A DNA stretch of 64,000 nucleotides from Pseudomonas sp. Fl4BN1 (GTDB taxonomy: Bacteria; Pseudomonadota; Gammaproteobacteria; Pseudomonadales; Pseudomonadaceae). The notes under the pieces are model-generated. The model saw only the letters and a program-made list of their open reading frames with translations. It had not been told where the DNA came from and did no database searches. Position numbers and translations under genes: made by a program. The stretch is from contig NZ_JAAARM010000026.1 in NCBI RefSeq assembly GCF_009908285.1, positions 34,599 to 98,598 on the forward strand, given 5' to 3'. The number at the start of each line of letters is the position of its first letter. Position 1 is the first letter of the stretch. Positions 50,454 through 59,984 of the stretch are shown here, piece by piece.

Positions 50454-51158
50454 ATGACCGATCTTTCCGCCTTTGCCGTCACCCAGAAATGGCCTGCGCA
50501 GTTCCCTGATTGGATTCAGCTGTACTCGTTGCCGACCCCCAACGGGGTCAAGGTCTCGATCATGCTCGAAGAGATTGGCCTGCCTTATGAGGCGCATCGG
50601 GTGAGTTTCGAGACTCAGGATCAGATGACCCCGGCGTTTCTTTCGGTGAGCCCGAACAACAAGATCCCGGCGATTCTCGATCCCCATGGCCCGGGCGACC
50701 AACCGCTGGCGTTGTTCGAATCGGGGGCGATCCTGATCTACCTGGCGGACAAGAGCGGGCAACTGCTGGCCCAGGAATCGGCGGCCCGTTATGAAACCAT
50801 TCAGTGGCTGATGTTCCAGATGGGCGGTATCGGGCCGATGTTCGGTCAGGTCGGGTTCTTCAATAAATTCGCAGGCAGGGAGTATGAAGACAAGCGGCCC
50901 CTGGAGCGCTATGTGAACGAAGCCAAGCGGCTGCTGGGGGTGCTGGACAAGCATCTGCAGGGGCGGGAATGGATCATGGGCGAGCGCTATACCATTGCCG
51001 ATATTGCGACCTTTCCGTGGATTCGCAATTTGATCGGGTTTTATGAGGCAGGTGAGTTGGTGGGGATTGATAACTTCCCTGAGGTGCAGCGGGTATTGGC
51101 GAAGTTTGTAGCGCGGCCGGCGGTGATTCGTGGGTTGGAGATTCCCAAGGCTTCTTGA
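50454..51158 (+). CDS. Glutathione S-transferase (nu-class/YfcG-YghU-like)
   Basis: The 234-residue GST has a thioredoxin-fold N-terminus (WIQLYSLPTPNGVKVSIMLEEIGLPYEA), where TPNG is the nu-class glutathione site, ALFESGAILIYLADK, and an all-alpha C-terminal domain ending with ADIATFPWIRNL. It may reduce organic disulfides using glutathione. A G7/C7 hairpin (51165-51183) follows the gene. Confidence 0.92.
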   Translation: MTDLSAFAVTQKWPAQFPDWIQLYSLPTPNGVKVSIMLEEIGLPYEAHRVSFETQDQMTPAFLSVSPNNKIPAILDPHGPGDQPLALFESGAILIYLADKSGQLLAQESAARYETIQWLMFQMGGIGPMFGQVGFFNKFAGREYEDKRPLERYVNEAKRLLGVLDKHLQGREWIMGERYTIADIATFPWIRNLIGFYEAGELVGIDNFPEVQRVLAKFVARPAVIRGLEIPKAS

Positions 51159-51288
51159 GCGATCGGGGGGGTACGCCCCCCCCAATGGCCACAACCTCAT
51201 TCCCTCAGCTAGACCTGGACCTCAGGTTTTATGACCGCTACGCGCTGGTGCGCCAGCCCGCTCTATCCGCCCCCCGACAGGACAAACC

Positions 51289-52191
51289 ATGAACTCCCTG
51301 GACTTCAAACAGGTCGACGTCTTCAGCGCCAAGCCTTTCAAGGGCAACCCCGTGGCCGTAGTGTTCGGCGCCGACGAACTTGCCGATGAACAGATGGCAA
51401 CCTTCGCCAGCTGGACCAACCTCAGCGAGACCACCTTCCTCCTCAAACCCCAGGACCCCCGCGCCGACTACCGCCTACGGATCTTCACCACCACCCAGGA
51501 ACTGCCCTTCGCCGGCCACCCGACCCTGGGCAGTTGCCATGCCTGGCTGGAATCCGGCGGCGTGCCCCGGGGCGATGAAATCATCCAGGAGTGCGAAGTG
51601 GGCCTGGTGCGCATTCGTCGCCAGGGCGATCAACTGGCCTTCCTGGCACCGCCTCTGCTGCGCGCTGGCCCGGTAGAGCCCGACCTGCTGGAACAAGTGC
51701 GCCTGGGGTTGCGCCTGGCCGCTGGCGACATAATCGCCGCCCAATGGGTCGACAACGGCGCCGGCTGGCTGGCGGTAATGCTCGCCGAACGCCGGCAGGT
51801 ACTCGACCTGCAACCGGACTACCCGCAACTCACCGGTCTGGCGGTAGGGGTCATTGCCCCCTGCGATCCAGTGCGCGACGCCACCGACGCGCAGTTCGAA
51901 GTGCGGGCCTTTATCGCCGGCGACGGCATGCCCGAAGACCCCGCCACCGGCAGCCTGAATGCCGGCATCGCTCAATGGCTGCTGGGCGCCGGTCTGGCGC
52001 CGGCTCGCTACAGCGTCAGCCAGGGCCTGAGCATGGGCCGGGCAGGGCGGATAGAAGTGGAACAGGTCGGCGACGACGTCTGGATCGGCGGCTCGGCGCG
52101 AACCTGCATTGAGGGGCGTCTGAGGCATCTCCAAACCACTCATCAACCGCGCGGGGATACACCCTCGTCCACTGATCCGAGACAGCCATGA
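51289..52191 (+). CDS. PhzF-family isomerase-like protein
   Basis: A 300-residue PhzF/YddE-like protein: VDVFSAKPFKGNPVAVVFGAD, TNLSETTFLL with the catalytic Glu, ELPFAGHPTLGSCHAWL and DPATGSLNAGIAQWLL. The last ~20 residues (after IGGSARTCIEGRL) form an unrelated proline-rich tail. PhzF in phenazine synthesis isomerises DHHA, but there are no other phz genes here, so it is a general YddE-type paralogue. Confidence 0.9.
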   Translation: MNSLDFKQVDVFSAKPFKGNPVAVVFGADELADEQMATFASWTNLSETTFLLKPQDPRADYRLRIFTTTQELPFAGHPTLGSCHAWLESGGVPRGDEIIQECEVGLVRIRRQGDQLAFLAPPLLRAGPVEPDLLEQVRLGLRLAAGDIIAAQWVDNGAGWLAVMLAERRQVLDLQPDYPQLTGLAVGVIAPCDPVRDATDAQFEVRAFIAGDGMPEDPATGSLNAGIAQWLLGAGLAPARYSVSQGLSMGRAGRIEVEQVGDDVWIGGSARTCIEGRLRHLQTTHQPRGDTPSSTDPRQP

Positions 52192-52370
52192 TCCCGCTGA
52201 ACCCTGGCGATTTTGCAGGCACAGGCAAGCACAAGCACGCACCGCTACTGGTCGGCAGGGTTCAGGGCGGGTCCTGGAAGGGCTTGATCGCCTTGGCCCA
52301 GTCGCACTGGCCAGCAAACCATCAGCCGCCAGAAGCACTGTCGCCTGTGCGGGGAAAGTGGAAGGGCTTC

Positions 52371-52868
52371 ATGTTGCGGGCGGGCCTGGTTGGCTTGCTG
52401 GCTTTCGATCCACTGCTTTGCATCGCACAAACCGCGCCTGTCAAACAGCAACCCAGCCCCGCGACCTTGCCTGGAAAGACGCCGGACCGCGAATCCGCAG
52501 CATCTGCGAGCGTAGCGGCCACGCCAGGCGATCAGGCAGTAGCCGTGGATGCCACGTGCAACCTGCCGGTCAAGCCGTCACCCGGCAAAGTGGTTGAAAT
52601 ATATTGGACCCAGGGCCTGGAGAATCGTCGCGTTGTGGGGGGCGAGGCTGACCATTATGTCGACCTCAATCTGATTGTTCGAACGGTGGGCTTCCGGCCT
52701 GGCGAATGCATCGAAGCGACTATCCGTGGCGAAAATGACGCTGATGAAATTGCCGACACGATTAAGAAAATAGTGCTCAGGGGCAAGGTCAACGACAAAG
52801 GCATTGCCTACTTCAAGACGCCTCTCAAGGACTACACCCTCAATCTGCAGGGCAATGAACCGGAGTAG
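52371..52868 (+). CDS. Hypothetical exported protein
   Basis: I start this 165-residue protein at ATG 52371, which has GGAAGG upstream and opens with a signal-like segment MLRAGLVGLLAFDPLLCIAQ. The frame extends to ATG 52188, overlapping the PhzF-like gene by 4 bp, so a longer 226-residue form is possible. The mature part looks like one beta-sandwich domain (VVEIYWTQGLENRRVVGGEA, then IVRTVGFRPGECIEATIRGE). I do not recognise the family. Confidence 0.65.
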   Translation: MLRAGLVGLLAFDPLLCIAQTAPVKQQPSPATLPGKTPDRESAASASVAATPGDQAVAVDATCNLPVKPSPGKVVEIYWTQGLENRRVVGGEADHYVDLNLIVRTVGFRPGECIEATIRGENDADEIADTIKKIVLRGKVNDKGIAYFKTPLKDYTLNLQGNEPE

Positions 52869-53171
52869 TGCGCCGAGCCGGCCCAGCGCCGAGCCCTTGC
52901 GCAGAGCGGCTGCAAGATTATCAGCCGCAGGGCTTTGACTTGCCGCTTGCCGCTCAACACGTGCCGCTGCTCCTCTTGCGTCAGATGGTCGCAGGCCCGC
53001 CCGGTCGAACGGCTCAAACCGCGCAAACACGGGGCTTTTCGGCGATTGTTCGCCGATCGGCAAGGCTCTCTTGAGCTTCGCGGGTTTGTACCGCGGCGGC
53101 CAGGGGCATAAGCTTTCCACCTTTTTTCGACCTTGTCCGTGGTCTCCCGCGTTCAGCCTTTAGGAAAAATC
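52869..53171. other. 303-bp intergenic region upstream of hemB
   Basis: No gene is visible on either strand; an open minus frame here has no family character. The last ~60 bp are richer in A/T (CACCTTTTTTCGACC) and presumably carry the hemB promoter. CGGCGATTGTTCGCCG at about 53040-53055 is a short hairpin. Confidence 0.5.
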
Positions 53172-54146
53172 ATGTCCAGCCAGTTCCCCGAAGCCCGTCC
53201 TCGTCGCCTGCGTCGCTCCGAACAATTGCGCAGCCTGTTCCAGGAAACCGAGTTCACCCTCAACGACCTGGTGCTGCCGATTTTCGTCGAGGAGGAAATC
53301 GACGATTTCGTGCCGATCAAGAGCATGCCGGGGGTGATGCGCATTCCCGAGTCGAAGCTGGCCGGCGAGATCGAGCGCTACGCCCGGGCCGGGATCAAGT
53401 CGGTGATGACCTTCGGTGTGTCCCACCACCTGGACAGCGACGGCAGCGATACCTGGAAGGAACAGGGCCTGGTGTCGCGCATGTCACGCATCGCCAAGGA
53501 CGCCGTGCCGGAGATGATCGTGATGTCCGACACCTGTTTCTGCGAATACACCGCACACGGCCACTGTGGCGTGATGCATGGCCATGAAGTGGACAACGAC
53601 CAGACCCTGATCAACCTCGGCAAGCAAGCGGTGGCTGCGGCCCACGCCGGCGCCGATGTGATCGCGCCGTCGGCGGCCATGGACGGTCAGGTCCAGGCCA
53701 TCCGCAAGGCCCTGGATGCGGCCGGGTTCACCCAGACGCCGATCATGGCCTATTCCACCAAGTTCGCCTCGGCGCTTTATGGCCCGTTCCGTGAAGCTGG
53801 CGGCAGTGCCTTGAAGGGCGACCGCAAGAGCTACCAGATGAACCCGATGAACCGCCGCGAAGCGGTGCGCGAGTCGTTGCTCGACGAGCAGGAAGGCGCC
53901 GATTCGCTGATGGTCAAGCCAGCCGGGGCTTACCTCGACATCATCCGCGATATCCGCGAGGCCTCGCGCCTGCCGGTGGCGGCGTATCAGGTCAGCGGCG
54001 AGTACGCGATGATCAAGTTCGGCGCCCAGGCCGGCGCCATCGACGAGCAGCGGGTGGTGCGTGAAAGCCTGGGTTCGATCAAGCGCGCCGGCGCCGACCT
54101 GATCTTCACCTACTTCGCCATGGACCTGGCCCTGGCCGGGATCTGA
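53172..54146 (+). CDS. hemB: Delta-aminolevulinic acid dehydratase, zinc-type
   Basis: A 324-residue porphobilinogen synthase. The active-site zinc cysteines are present at 122, 124 and 132 (DTCFCEYTAHGHCG), with the same spacing as E. coli HemB (C120, C122, C130). The Schiff-base lysines lie in YSTKFASALYGPF and LMVKPAGAY. It condenses two 5-aminolevulinate molecules in haem and cobalamin synthesis. P. aeruginosa's main HemB lacks these cysteines and is Mg-dependent, so this is probably a second paralogue. It sits before an iron-responsive sigma factor system. Confidence 0.95.
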   Translation: MSSQFPEARPRRLRRSEQLRSLFQETEFTLNDLVLPIFVEEEIDDFVPIKSMPGVMRIPESKLAGEIERYARAGIKSVMTFGVSHHLDSDGSDTWKEQGLVSRMSRIAKDAVPEMIVMSDTCFCEYTAHGHCGVMHGHEVDNDQTLINLGKQAVAAAHAGADVIAPSAAMDGQVQAIRKALDAAGFTQTPIMAYSTKFASALYGPFREAGGSALKGDRKSYQMNPMNRREAVRESLLDEQEGADSLMVKPAGAYLDIIRDIREASRLPVAAYQVSGEYAMIKFGAQAGAIDEQRVVRESLGSIKRAGADLIFTYFAMDLALAGI

Positions 54147-54224
54147 TTCCGCGCCCCCAGTCAGTACTGCCATGAACGCCGTCCGGCGTTCGTGGCTATT
54201 GCCAACACTTCCGCCCCTACATGA

Positions 54225-54243
54225 CAATGCGATTCATTATCAA
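54225..54243. promoter_or_regulatory. Fur-box-like sequence upstream of the ECF sigma factor
   Basis: ACAATGCGATTCATTATCA resembles the 19-bp Fur box, best in the right half (ATTCATTATC). It is about 20 bp upstream of the sigma-factor start, where Fur normally blocks iron-starvation sigma genes. Confidence 0.55.
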
Positions 54244-54261
54244 ATATGAATCCTTACTGTC

Positions 54262-54783
54262 ATGCCCGCCGACGACTTATCCCTGCGCTGCGCCGTCACC
54301 GACCTCTACACCCATCACCATGGCTGGCTGCAGGGCTGGTTGCGCCAGCGCCTGGGCAACACCTTCGATGCCGCCGACCTGGTCCAGGACACCTTCGTGC
54401 GGGTGCTCAAGGCGCGCAACGCGCTGGACATCCGTGAGCCGCGGCCCTACCTGTCGCGCATTGCCCGGGGCCTGCTGATCGATCTGTTTCGTCGGCGCTC
54501 CCTGGAGCAGGCCTACCTCGAAGCCCTGGCCCTGGTGCCCGAGGGCGAGCATCCGTCGCCGGAAGAGCAGAGCGTGCTGTTCCAGGCGTTGATGGAAATC
54601 GACCGTCTGCTGGATGGCCTGGGGCCCAAGGTCAAGCAGGCCTTCCTGCTGTCCCAGTGCGACGGCCTGACCTACGAGCAGATCGCCGAGCGCTTGCAGA
54701 TTTCCGTGCGCAGCGTGAGCAACTACATGGCCAAGGCCATGGAGCATTGCTGCCTGATGCAGATGCGGCTGCAGCTGTCATGA
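54262..54783 (+). CDS. ECF iron-starvation sigma factor (FecI-like)
   Basis: A 173-residue ECF sigma factor: region 2 in LGNTFDAADLVQDTFVRVLKAR, YLSRIARGLLIDLFRRRSLE, and region 4 HTH in LTYEQIAERLQISVRSVSNYMAKAM. FecI-type factors are held by a FecR anti-sigma factor and released when the cognate TonB receptor binds its siderophore. fecR and the receptor follow directly; a Fur-like box precedes. Its stop overlaps the fecR start (ATGA). Confidence 0.94.
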   Translation: MPADDLSLRCAVTDLYTHHHGWLQGWLRQRLGNTFDAADLVQDTFVRVLKARNALDIREPRPYLSRIARGLLIDLFRRRSLEQAYLEALALVPEGEHPSPEEQSVLFQALMEIDRLLDGLGPKVKQAFLLSQCDGLTYEQIAERLQISVRSVSNYMAKAMEHCCLMQMRLQLS

Positions 54784-55751
54784 GTTTCGCCAGCCTGCAA
54801 CTGAGCGTCGGTGAGCGCCAGGCCATCAGCGGCGCGGCGCGCTGGTACGCGCAGTTGCGTTCCGGCAGCGCCAGCGAGCAGGAGCAGGCGGCCTGGCGCG
54901 AGTGGCTGGCCGCCGACCCCTTGCACCGTCAGGCCTGGGAGCGCATGCAACAACTGGGCGAGCAGATGTCGGCGCTGCCCGGCGGCCTGGCCGGCTCCAC
55001 CTTGCGCGGGACCGGGCGCTCGCGCCGCGAGCTGATGCGCAACCTGGTGGTGCTGGCTTCGGCTGGTTCCCTGGGCTGGCTGGGCTGGCGCAGCGATAGC
55101 GCCCAGCAATTGCTGGCGGACTACCGGACCCAGATCGGTGAACGCCGGCAAGTGCGCCTGGCGGACGGCAGTTCGCTGCTGCTCAACACCAACACTTCGA
55201 TCAACGTGCAGTTCGACGGCCAGCAGCGCAAGGTCCAGCTGCTGTGGGGCGAGCTGCTGGTGAGCACCGCTGCCGACCCGCTGCAGCGGCCGTTCCGGGT
55301 CTTCACCCGGCACGCCGAGGTGCTGGCCCTGGGCACGCGCTTTGTGCTGCGCAGCGACGAGCGCGAAGAGCAGGTGGCGGTGCTGGAGCATGCAGTGCAG
55401 GTCAGCCTGGGCAATGGCATGGCGCCGCGCCGGGTCGAGGCCGGCCAGCAACTGGCGTTCAGCGCCGGGGCCTTTGCCGCGCTGCGGCCCAACGATGCGG
55501 CGGTGGGCGCCTGGGGCCAGGGCAGCATCATCGCCGTCGACCGGCCCCTGGGGGAATTGCTCGCCGACCTGTCGCGCTATCGCCGCGGGGTCTTGCAGTG
55601 CGATCCGCAGATCGCCGGGCTGAAGATCTCCGGGGCCTTCCCCATCGACGACACCGACCGTGCCCTGGCGGCGCTGGAAAGCGGTTTTTCCCTGCAGATC
55701 AAGCGCTACACCCGTTATTGGGTGCGGGTCTCCGACAGCCGCCTGGGCTGA
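54780..55751 (+). CDS. FecR-family anti-sigma regulator
   Basis: A 323-residue protein with a cytoplasmic N-terminal DUF4880 domain (ARWYAQLRSGSASEQEQAAWREWLAADPLHRQAWERM). One membrane segment follows (LMRNLVVLASAGSLGWLGW, about 87-105), then the periplasmic FecR domain (RQVRLADGSSLLLNTNTSINV, RHAEVLALGTRF). It carries the receptor signal across the inner membrane to the sigma factor. Start is at the ATGA overlap. Confidence 0.94.
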   Translation: MSFASLQLSVGERQAISGAARWYAQLRSGSASEQEQAAWREWLAADPLHRQAWERMQQLGEQMSALPGGLAGSTLRGTGRSRRELMRNLVVLASAGSLGWLGWRSDSAQQLLADYRTQIGERRQVRLADGSSLLLNTNTSINVQFDGQQRKVQLLWGELLVSTAADPLQRPFRVFTRHAEVLALGTRFVLRSDEREEQVAVLEHAVQVSLGNGMAPRRVEAGQQLAFSAGAFAALRPNDAAVGAWGQGSIIAVDRPLGELLADLSRYRRGVLQCDPQIAGLKISGAFPIDDTDRALAALESGFSLQIKRYTRYWVRVSDSRLG

Positions 55752-55853
55752 ATGGGCGCGGCAAAAATAATTTTCGCGGTCTTTGCATGTTTGCCAATCC
55801 TGATCCGGCTTATCCCCCAGTGGATTCATTTTCGTTAGCGGGGAAGGCAAAGC

Positions 55854-58328
55854 ATGTCTGATGTTCACAAGTCGAAGTTGGCCCAGGCGATCAAGCTCGG
55901 GCTCTGGGGCGCACTGGCGGTCTACGGTACGGCACTGCTGCCGTTGACCGCGGTGGCGGCCAGCGAGCAGACCGCTGTGCGCCGCTTCGATATTGCCGCC
56001 GGTGATCTCACCGAGGTCCTGAGCCGTTACGCCAGCGCTGCCGGCGCGGCGATCTCCTTCGATGCCCGGCAGACCGCAGGCCTGCGTTCGGCCGGGCTCA
56101 GGGGTGAATACGGGGTGCAGGAAGGCTTTGCACGGATTCTCGCCGGCAGCGGCTGGCAGGCCGAGCCGCAAAGCAATGGCAGCTACGTGCTGCGCCCGGT
56201 GCCCCGGGGCAATGGTGCCCTGGAGCTGGGCACCACCCAGGTGCAGGGCCAGGAGCTGGGGGCCACCACCGAGTACTCCGGCTCCTACACCACCGGCGCG
56301 GTGACCATCGGCAAGGGCCAGCACTCGCTCAAGGAAACCCCGCAGTCGGTGACCGTGATCACCCGCAAGATGCTCGATGACCAGAACCTCAACACCATCG
56401 ACCAGGTGATGGAGAAGACCCCGGGCATCACCCTTTACGACTCGCCCATGGGCGGCAAGTATTTCTACTCCCGGGGCTTTCGCATGACCGGCCAGTACCA
56501 GTACGACGGCGTGCCCCTGGACATGGGCAGCAGCTACGTACAGGCCGACAGCTTCAGCAGCGACATGGCCTTCTATGACCGGGTGGAGATCCTGCGGGGT
56601 GCCGCCGGCATGCTCAAGGGCGCAGGCGGCACCGCCGGCTCGGTGAACTTCGTGCGCAAGCGCGGCCAGGCCACGCCCCACACCGAACTGACGATGTCTG
56701 CCGGCAGCTGGGACAACTACCGGGCCCAGGTCGACACCGGCGGGCCGTTGAACGATGCCGGCACCGTCCGTGGCCGGGCCGTGGTCACCCAGCAAACCCG
56801 CCAGTACTTCTACGACCTGGGCGAGCGCAAGGATCAGGTCTACTACGGCGCCCTGGATTTCGACCTCAGCGACGCCACCACCCTGGGCCTGGGCATGGCC
56901 TATGAAGACGTCGACTCGCGCCCGTGCTGGGGCGGCCTGCCGCGCTACAGCGACGGCAGCGACCTCAAGCTCGGCCGCTCCACCTGCCTGAACACCGCCT
57001 GGAACAATTCGCGCAGCCAGCGTGCGACCTATTTTGCCGACCTCAGGCAGCAGCTCAACGACGATTGGGCGCTGAAGGTGGCCGGGGTCTACAGCCGCAA
57101 CACCCAGGACATCGAGTACGCCTTCCCCAGCGGCTCGGTGCCGGTCGGTGCCAACCGTTCCAGCACCCTGATGCTGGGCAGCACCTTTGACTACGACCAG
57201 GTGGACTACGGCTTCGACGCCTATGTCGACGGGCACTTCCAGGCCTTTGGCCAGGAGCACGAGCTGACCTTCGGCGCCAATGCCAGCCGCTCGATCAAGG
57301 ACGACTTCTTCGCCGTGGCCGGCCTGCCGCAACGGCAGAACGTGCTGGACCCCGATCACCACCTGCCCAAGCCCGATGACAGCTACTACGAGCGCAACTC
57401 CACCCGCGGTGGCCCCTCGGATTTGCGGATCCAGCAGCAAGGGCTGTATTCCACCCTGCGCCTGAAACTGGCCGACCCGCTGACCCTGGTCATGGGCAGC
57501 CGGGTCAGCTGGTACAAGTCGCAGAACGATGCCGTGGCCTACTGGCGCGAGACCCGCACGCCCAGCAGTGCCCGCTCCAAGGAAACCGGCGAGGTCACGC
57601 CCTTCGCCGGGGTGCTGTACGACCTCAACGACAACCTAACGGCCTACGCCAGCTACTCCAGCATCTTCACCCCCCAGGGCAGCTATCGGACCCTGGACGG
57701 TGCCTCCCTCAAGCCGCTGGTGGGCAAGAGCTACGAGCTGGGGATCAAGGGCGAGTGGTTTGACGGTCGCCTGAACAGCGCTTTCAGCCTGTTCCGCACC
57801 CTTCAGGAAGATGCGCAGCAGGAAGACCCGGCCTGCCCGGACAGCAGCTGTTCGCTGAACTCGGGCAAGGTCCGCGCCCAGGGTTTTGAAGCGGAACTCA
57901 GCGGCGAGGTGATCGAGCGCCTGCAACTGCTGGCCGGCTACACCTACACCCAGACCAAGACCCTGGAGGATGCCAACAGCGCCAACAACGGTCAGCCATA
58001 CACCACCTACGTGCCGCGGCACCTGCTGCGGGTCTGGGGTGACTACCAGTTGGGCGGTGCCCTGGAGCGCTTCACGGTGGGCGCCGGGGTCAACGCGCAA
58101 AGCGACAACTACCGGCTTTCGCCCATCAGCGGCAATCATATCCGCCAGGCTGGCTATGCGATCTGGAACGGGCGTATCGGCTATCGCATCGACGACACCT
58201 GGTCCCTGGCGCTGAACGGCAACAACCTGCTGGACAAGCGCTACTACACCACCATCGGCACTGAAGGCTTCGGCAACTTCTACGGTGATCCGCGCAACCT
58301 CACCCTGTCGGTCAAGGCCAGCTTCTAG
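55854..58328 (+). CDS. TonB-dependent siderophore receptor with signalling domain
   Basis: An 824-residue FpvA/FoxA-type receptor. After the signal sequence lies an STN signalling domain (RRFDIAAGDLTEVLSRYASAAG, about 42-115), then a plug domain (LKETPQSVTVITRKMLDDQN; GGTAGSVNFVRKRG) and a 22-strand barrel ending NLTLSVKASF with the terminal Phe. It imports a ferric siderophore and signals to FecR through the STN domain. No siderophore synthesis genes are nearby, so it is probably a xenosiderophore receptor. Confidence 0.94.
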   Translation: MSDVHKSKLAQAIKLGLWGALAVYGTALLPLTAVAASEQTAVRRFDIAAGDLTEVLSRYASAAGAAISFDARQTAGLRSAGLRGEYGVQEGFARILAGSGWQAEPQSNGSYVLRPVPRGNGALELGTTQVQGQELGATTEYSGSYTTGAVTIGKGQHSLKETPQSVTVITRKMLDDQNLNTIDQVMEKTPGITLYDSPMGGKYFYSRGFRMTGQYQYDGVPLDMGSSYVQADSFSSDMAFYDRVEILRGAAGMLKGAGGTAGSVNFVRKRGQATPHTELTMSAGSWDNYRAQVDTGGPLNDAGTVRGRAVVTQQTRQYFYDLGERKDQVYYGALDFDLSDATTLGLGMAYEDVDSRPCWGGLPRYSDGSDLKLGRSTCLNTAWNNSRSQRATYFADLRQQLNDDWALKVAGVYSRNTQDIEYAFPSGSVPVGANRSSTLMLGSTFDYDQVDYGFDAYVDGHFQAFGQEHELTFGANASRSIKDDFFAVAGLPQRQNVLDPDHHLPKPDDSYYERNSTRGGPSDLRIQQQGLYSTLRLKLADPLTLVMGSRVSWYKSQNDAVAYWRETRTPSSARSKETGEVTPFAGVLYDLNDNLTAYASYSSIFTPQGSYRTLDGASLKPLVGKSYELGIKGEWFDGRLNSAFSLFRTLQEDAQQEDPACPDSSCSLNSGKVRAQGFEAELSGEVIERLQLLAGYTYTQTKTLEDANSANNGQPYTTYVPRHLLRVWGDYQLGGALERFTVGAGVNAQSDNYRLSPISGNHIRQAGYAIWNGRIGYRIDDTWSLALNGNNLLDKRYYTTIGTEGFGNFYGDPRNLTLSVKASF

Positions 58329-58400
58329 GGGCTTGGCGCTCGGCGAAGTCTGCTGGGGCGGGTGCCCGGCAGTCCCCGACATCGCTTCCGGGAGGCTTGA

Positions 58401-59921
58401 TCAGGGCCGCAGGTCGCGCTCGGTGAAGTAGCGCTGCAGCACCCTGGGGTCGGCCGAGCGTTCGGCCAGGGCCACATAGGTGTCCGGGCGCAGCAGGTAG
58501 AAAGCGTTGCGCACCAGCCCGGCCTCGCCATGGGCCGGGCGCCAGTCGAAGATCCGCAACGGCACCTGGTGCTGGCTGCACCAGTCACGCACGGCGTCGC
58601 TGGTGACGCCGTACACATGCACCTGCCAGCCCAGGTGATCGAGGCTGGCAAAATTGTCGTGTTCGCCCTCATGCACCCAGGGCAGGCGGTCGCCACCATG
58701 CACGTGCCCGGCGCTGCCACCGCTAAGGGGCATGCCACGGTAGTTGAGGGTGATCTGCGACACCGTGCGAAAGAGGAATTCCCGGGCGCTGTCGAAGGCG
58801 GTGATCTTCGGAATCAGCAGCGGCGCCAGGCGCGTGCGCAGCAGATAGGCCACCGGGCCTTCGGCGGTGGCGAAGCTGAATACCCGGTCGGTGGTGGAGA
58901 CCAGGCGCCGGGCAAACTCCATGCGTTCGCTGGCGTAGCTGTCCAGCAGGCTGTCCTCGGCCTTGCGCGCCAGCACCGCGGTGAGTTTCCAGGCCAGGTT
59001 GATGGCGTCGCCGATCCCGGTGTTCATGCCCTGGCCGCCGGCAGGGCTGTGCACGTGGGCCGCATCCCCCAGCAGGAATACCCGGCCCTGGCGAAAATGC
59101 TCGGCGACCCGGTGATGCACGCGGTAGGCCGAGAACCAGTTGACCTGGCTGACTTCAACCTTGAGCTGGCGCATGGCGCGCTGGCTGACATCCTCGAAAC
59201 GCAGGTTTTCCGGATGCTCGGCACGTTCGTCGCGCACCGTGCCGATCAGCCGTGCGCGGCCGCTGTGGGCCAGCGGAAAGACCGCGAGGAAGTCTGCCTC
59301 GTCCAGGTCCACGTGCAGCTGGCCATCCAGGGCTGGGCCGCTGGCGTCGACGTCGGCGACGTAGAACACCTGCTGATAGGTGCCCCCGGGAAAGCCGGTG
59401 CCCAGGGTCTTGCGCACGGTCGAGCGGGCGCCGTCGCAACCGGCCAGGTAAAACGCCTGGCACTGTTCCTCGCGCCCGCTTGGGCCACGCAGCCGCGCGC
59501 TGACCAGGTTGCCATGGTCGGTGAAGGCCAGCAGCTCGGTATTGCGTTCCACCCGGGTGCCCAGTTGCTCCAGGCGTTCGACCAGCAGTTGCTCGTGTTC
59601 GTCCTGGGGAAAGATCTGCAGGAAGGGGTAGGGCGTCAGGCCCTCGCCAATGGCATTGAAGGGCAGTTGCGCGGCGCGCTCGCCCTTGACCCAGAGATTC
59701 ACCGCCGGCACATGGTGGCCGTGCTCGACAATGGCCTGGGTCAGGTCCAGCTGGCGATACAGTTCGAGGGTCCGGGCCTGCACCGCCAAGGCCCTGGAGG
59801 TGGTGCCGGGGCCGGCGGTCTTGTCGATGATCCGCACCTTGACCCCTTGTTTGCGCAGCCACAGCGCCAGCACCAGGCCGGTGGGGCCGGCGCCGATGAT
59901 CAGTACGTCGCTGCAGTTCAT
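58401..59921 (-). CDS. FAD-dependent aromatic monooxygenase (PheA/MhpA-like)
   Basis: A 506-residue class A flavoprotein monooxygenase: GxGxxG in DVLIIGAGPTGLVLALWLRK, the DG motif in YLAGCDGARSTVRKTLG, and the GD motif in RVFLLGDAAHVHSPAGGQGMN. The C-terminal thioredoxin-like domain is present and ends at DPRVLQRYFTERDLRP. It would hydroxylate an aromatic or polyketide substrate with NAD(P)H and O2. It is convergent with the receptor gene, and the LysE exporter gene is just upstream on the same strand. Confidence 0.9.
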   Translation of the reverse strand: MNCSDVLIIGAGPTGLVLALWLRKQGVKVRIIDKTAGPGTTSRALAVQARTLELYRQLDLTQAIVEHGHHVPAVNLWVKGERAAQLPFNAIGEGLTPYPFLQIFPQDEHEQLLVERLEQLGTRVERNTELLAFTDHGNLVSARLRGPSGREEQCQAFYLAGCDGARSTVRKTLGTGFPGGTYQQVFYVADVDASGPALDGQLHVDLDEADFLAVFPLAHSGRARLIGTVRDERAEHPENLRFEDVSQRAMRQLKVEVSQVNWFSAYRVHHRVAEHFRQGRVFLLGDAAHVHSPAGGQGMNTGIGDAINLAWKLTAVLARKAEDSLLDSYASERMEFARRLVSTTDRVFSFATAEGPVAYLLRTRLAPLLIPKITAFDSAREFLFRTVSQITLNYRGMPLSGGSAGHVHGGDRLPWVHEGEHDNFASLDHLGWQVHVYGVTSDAVRDWCSQHQVPLRIFDWRPAHGEAGLVRNAFYLLRPDTYVALAERSADPRVLQRYFTERDLRP

Positions 59922-59984
59922 GTGTTTGCCCTCGGTAGGAGATCAACGTCATGTATCTGGCTGCGGGCGGCGGCTGCCGCGGGG

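Noticed and set aside
51165..51183. G7/C7 hairpin after the GST gene as a rho-independent terminator
   Set aside because: The stem is perfect but there is no T-run on either side; noted only within the GST entry.
51289..52191. Phenazine biosynthesis locus
   Set aside because: Only a PhzF/YddE-type paralogue is present; there are no phzA-G neighbours.
54723..57440. 905-residue minus-strand open frame antisense to fecR and the receptor
   Set aside because: It is a high-GC antisense shadow; the plus-strand FecR and TonB receptor have full domain structure and proper starts.
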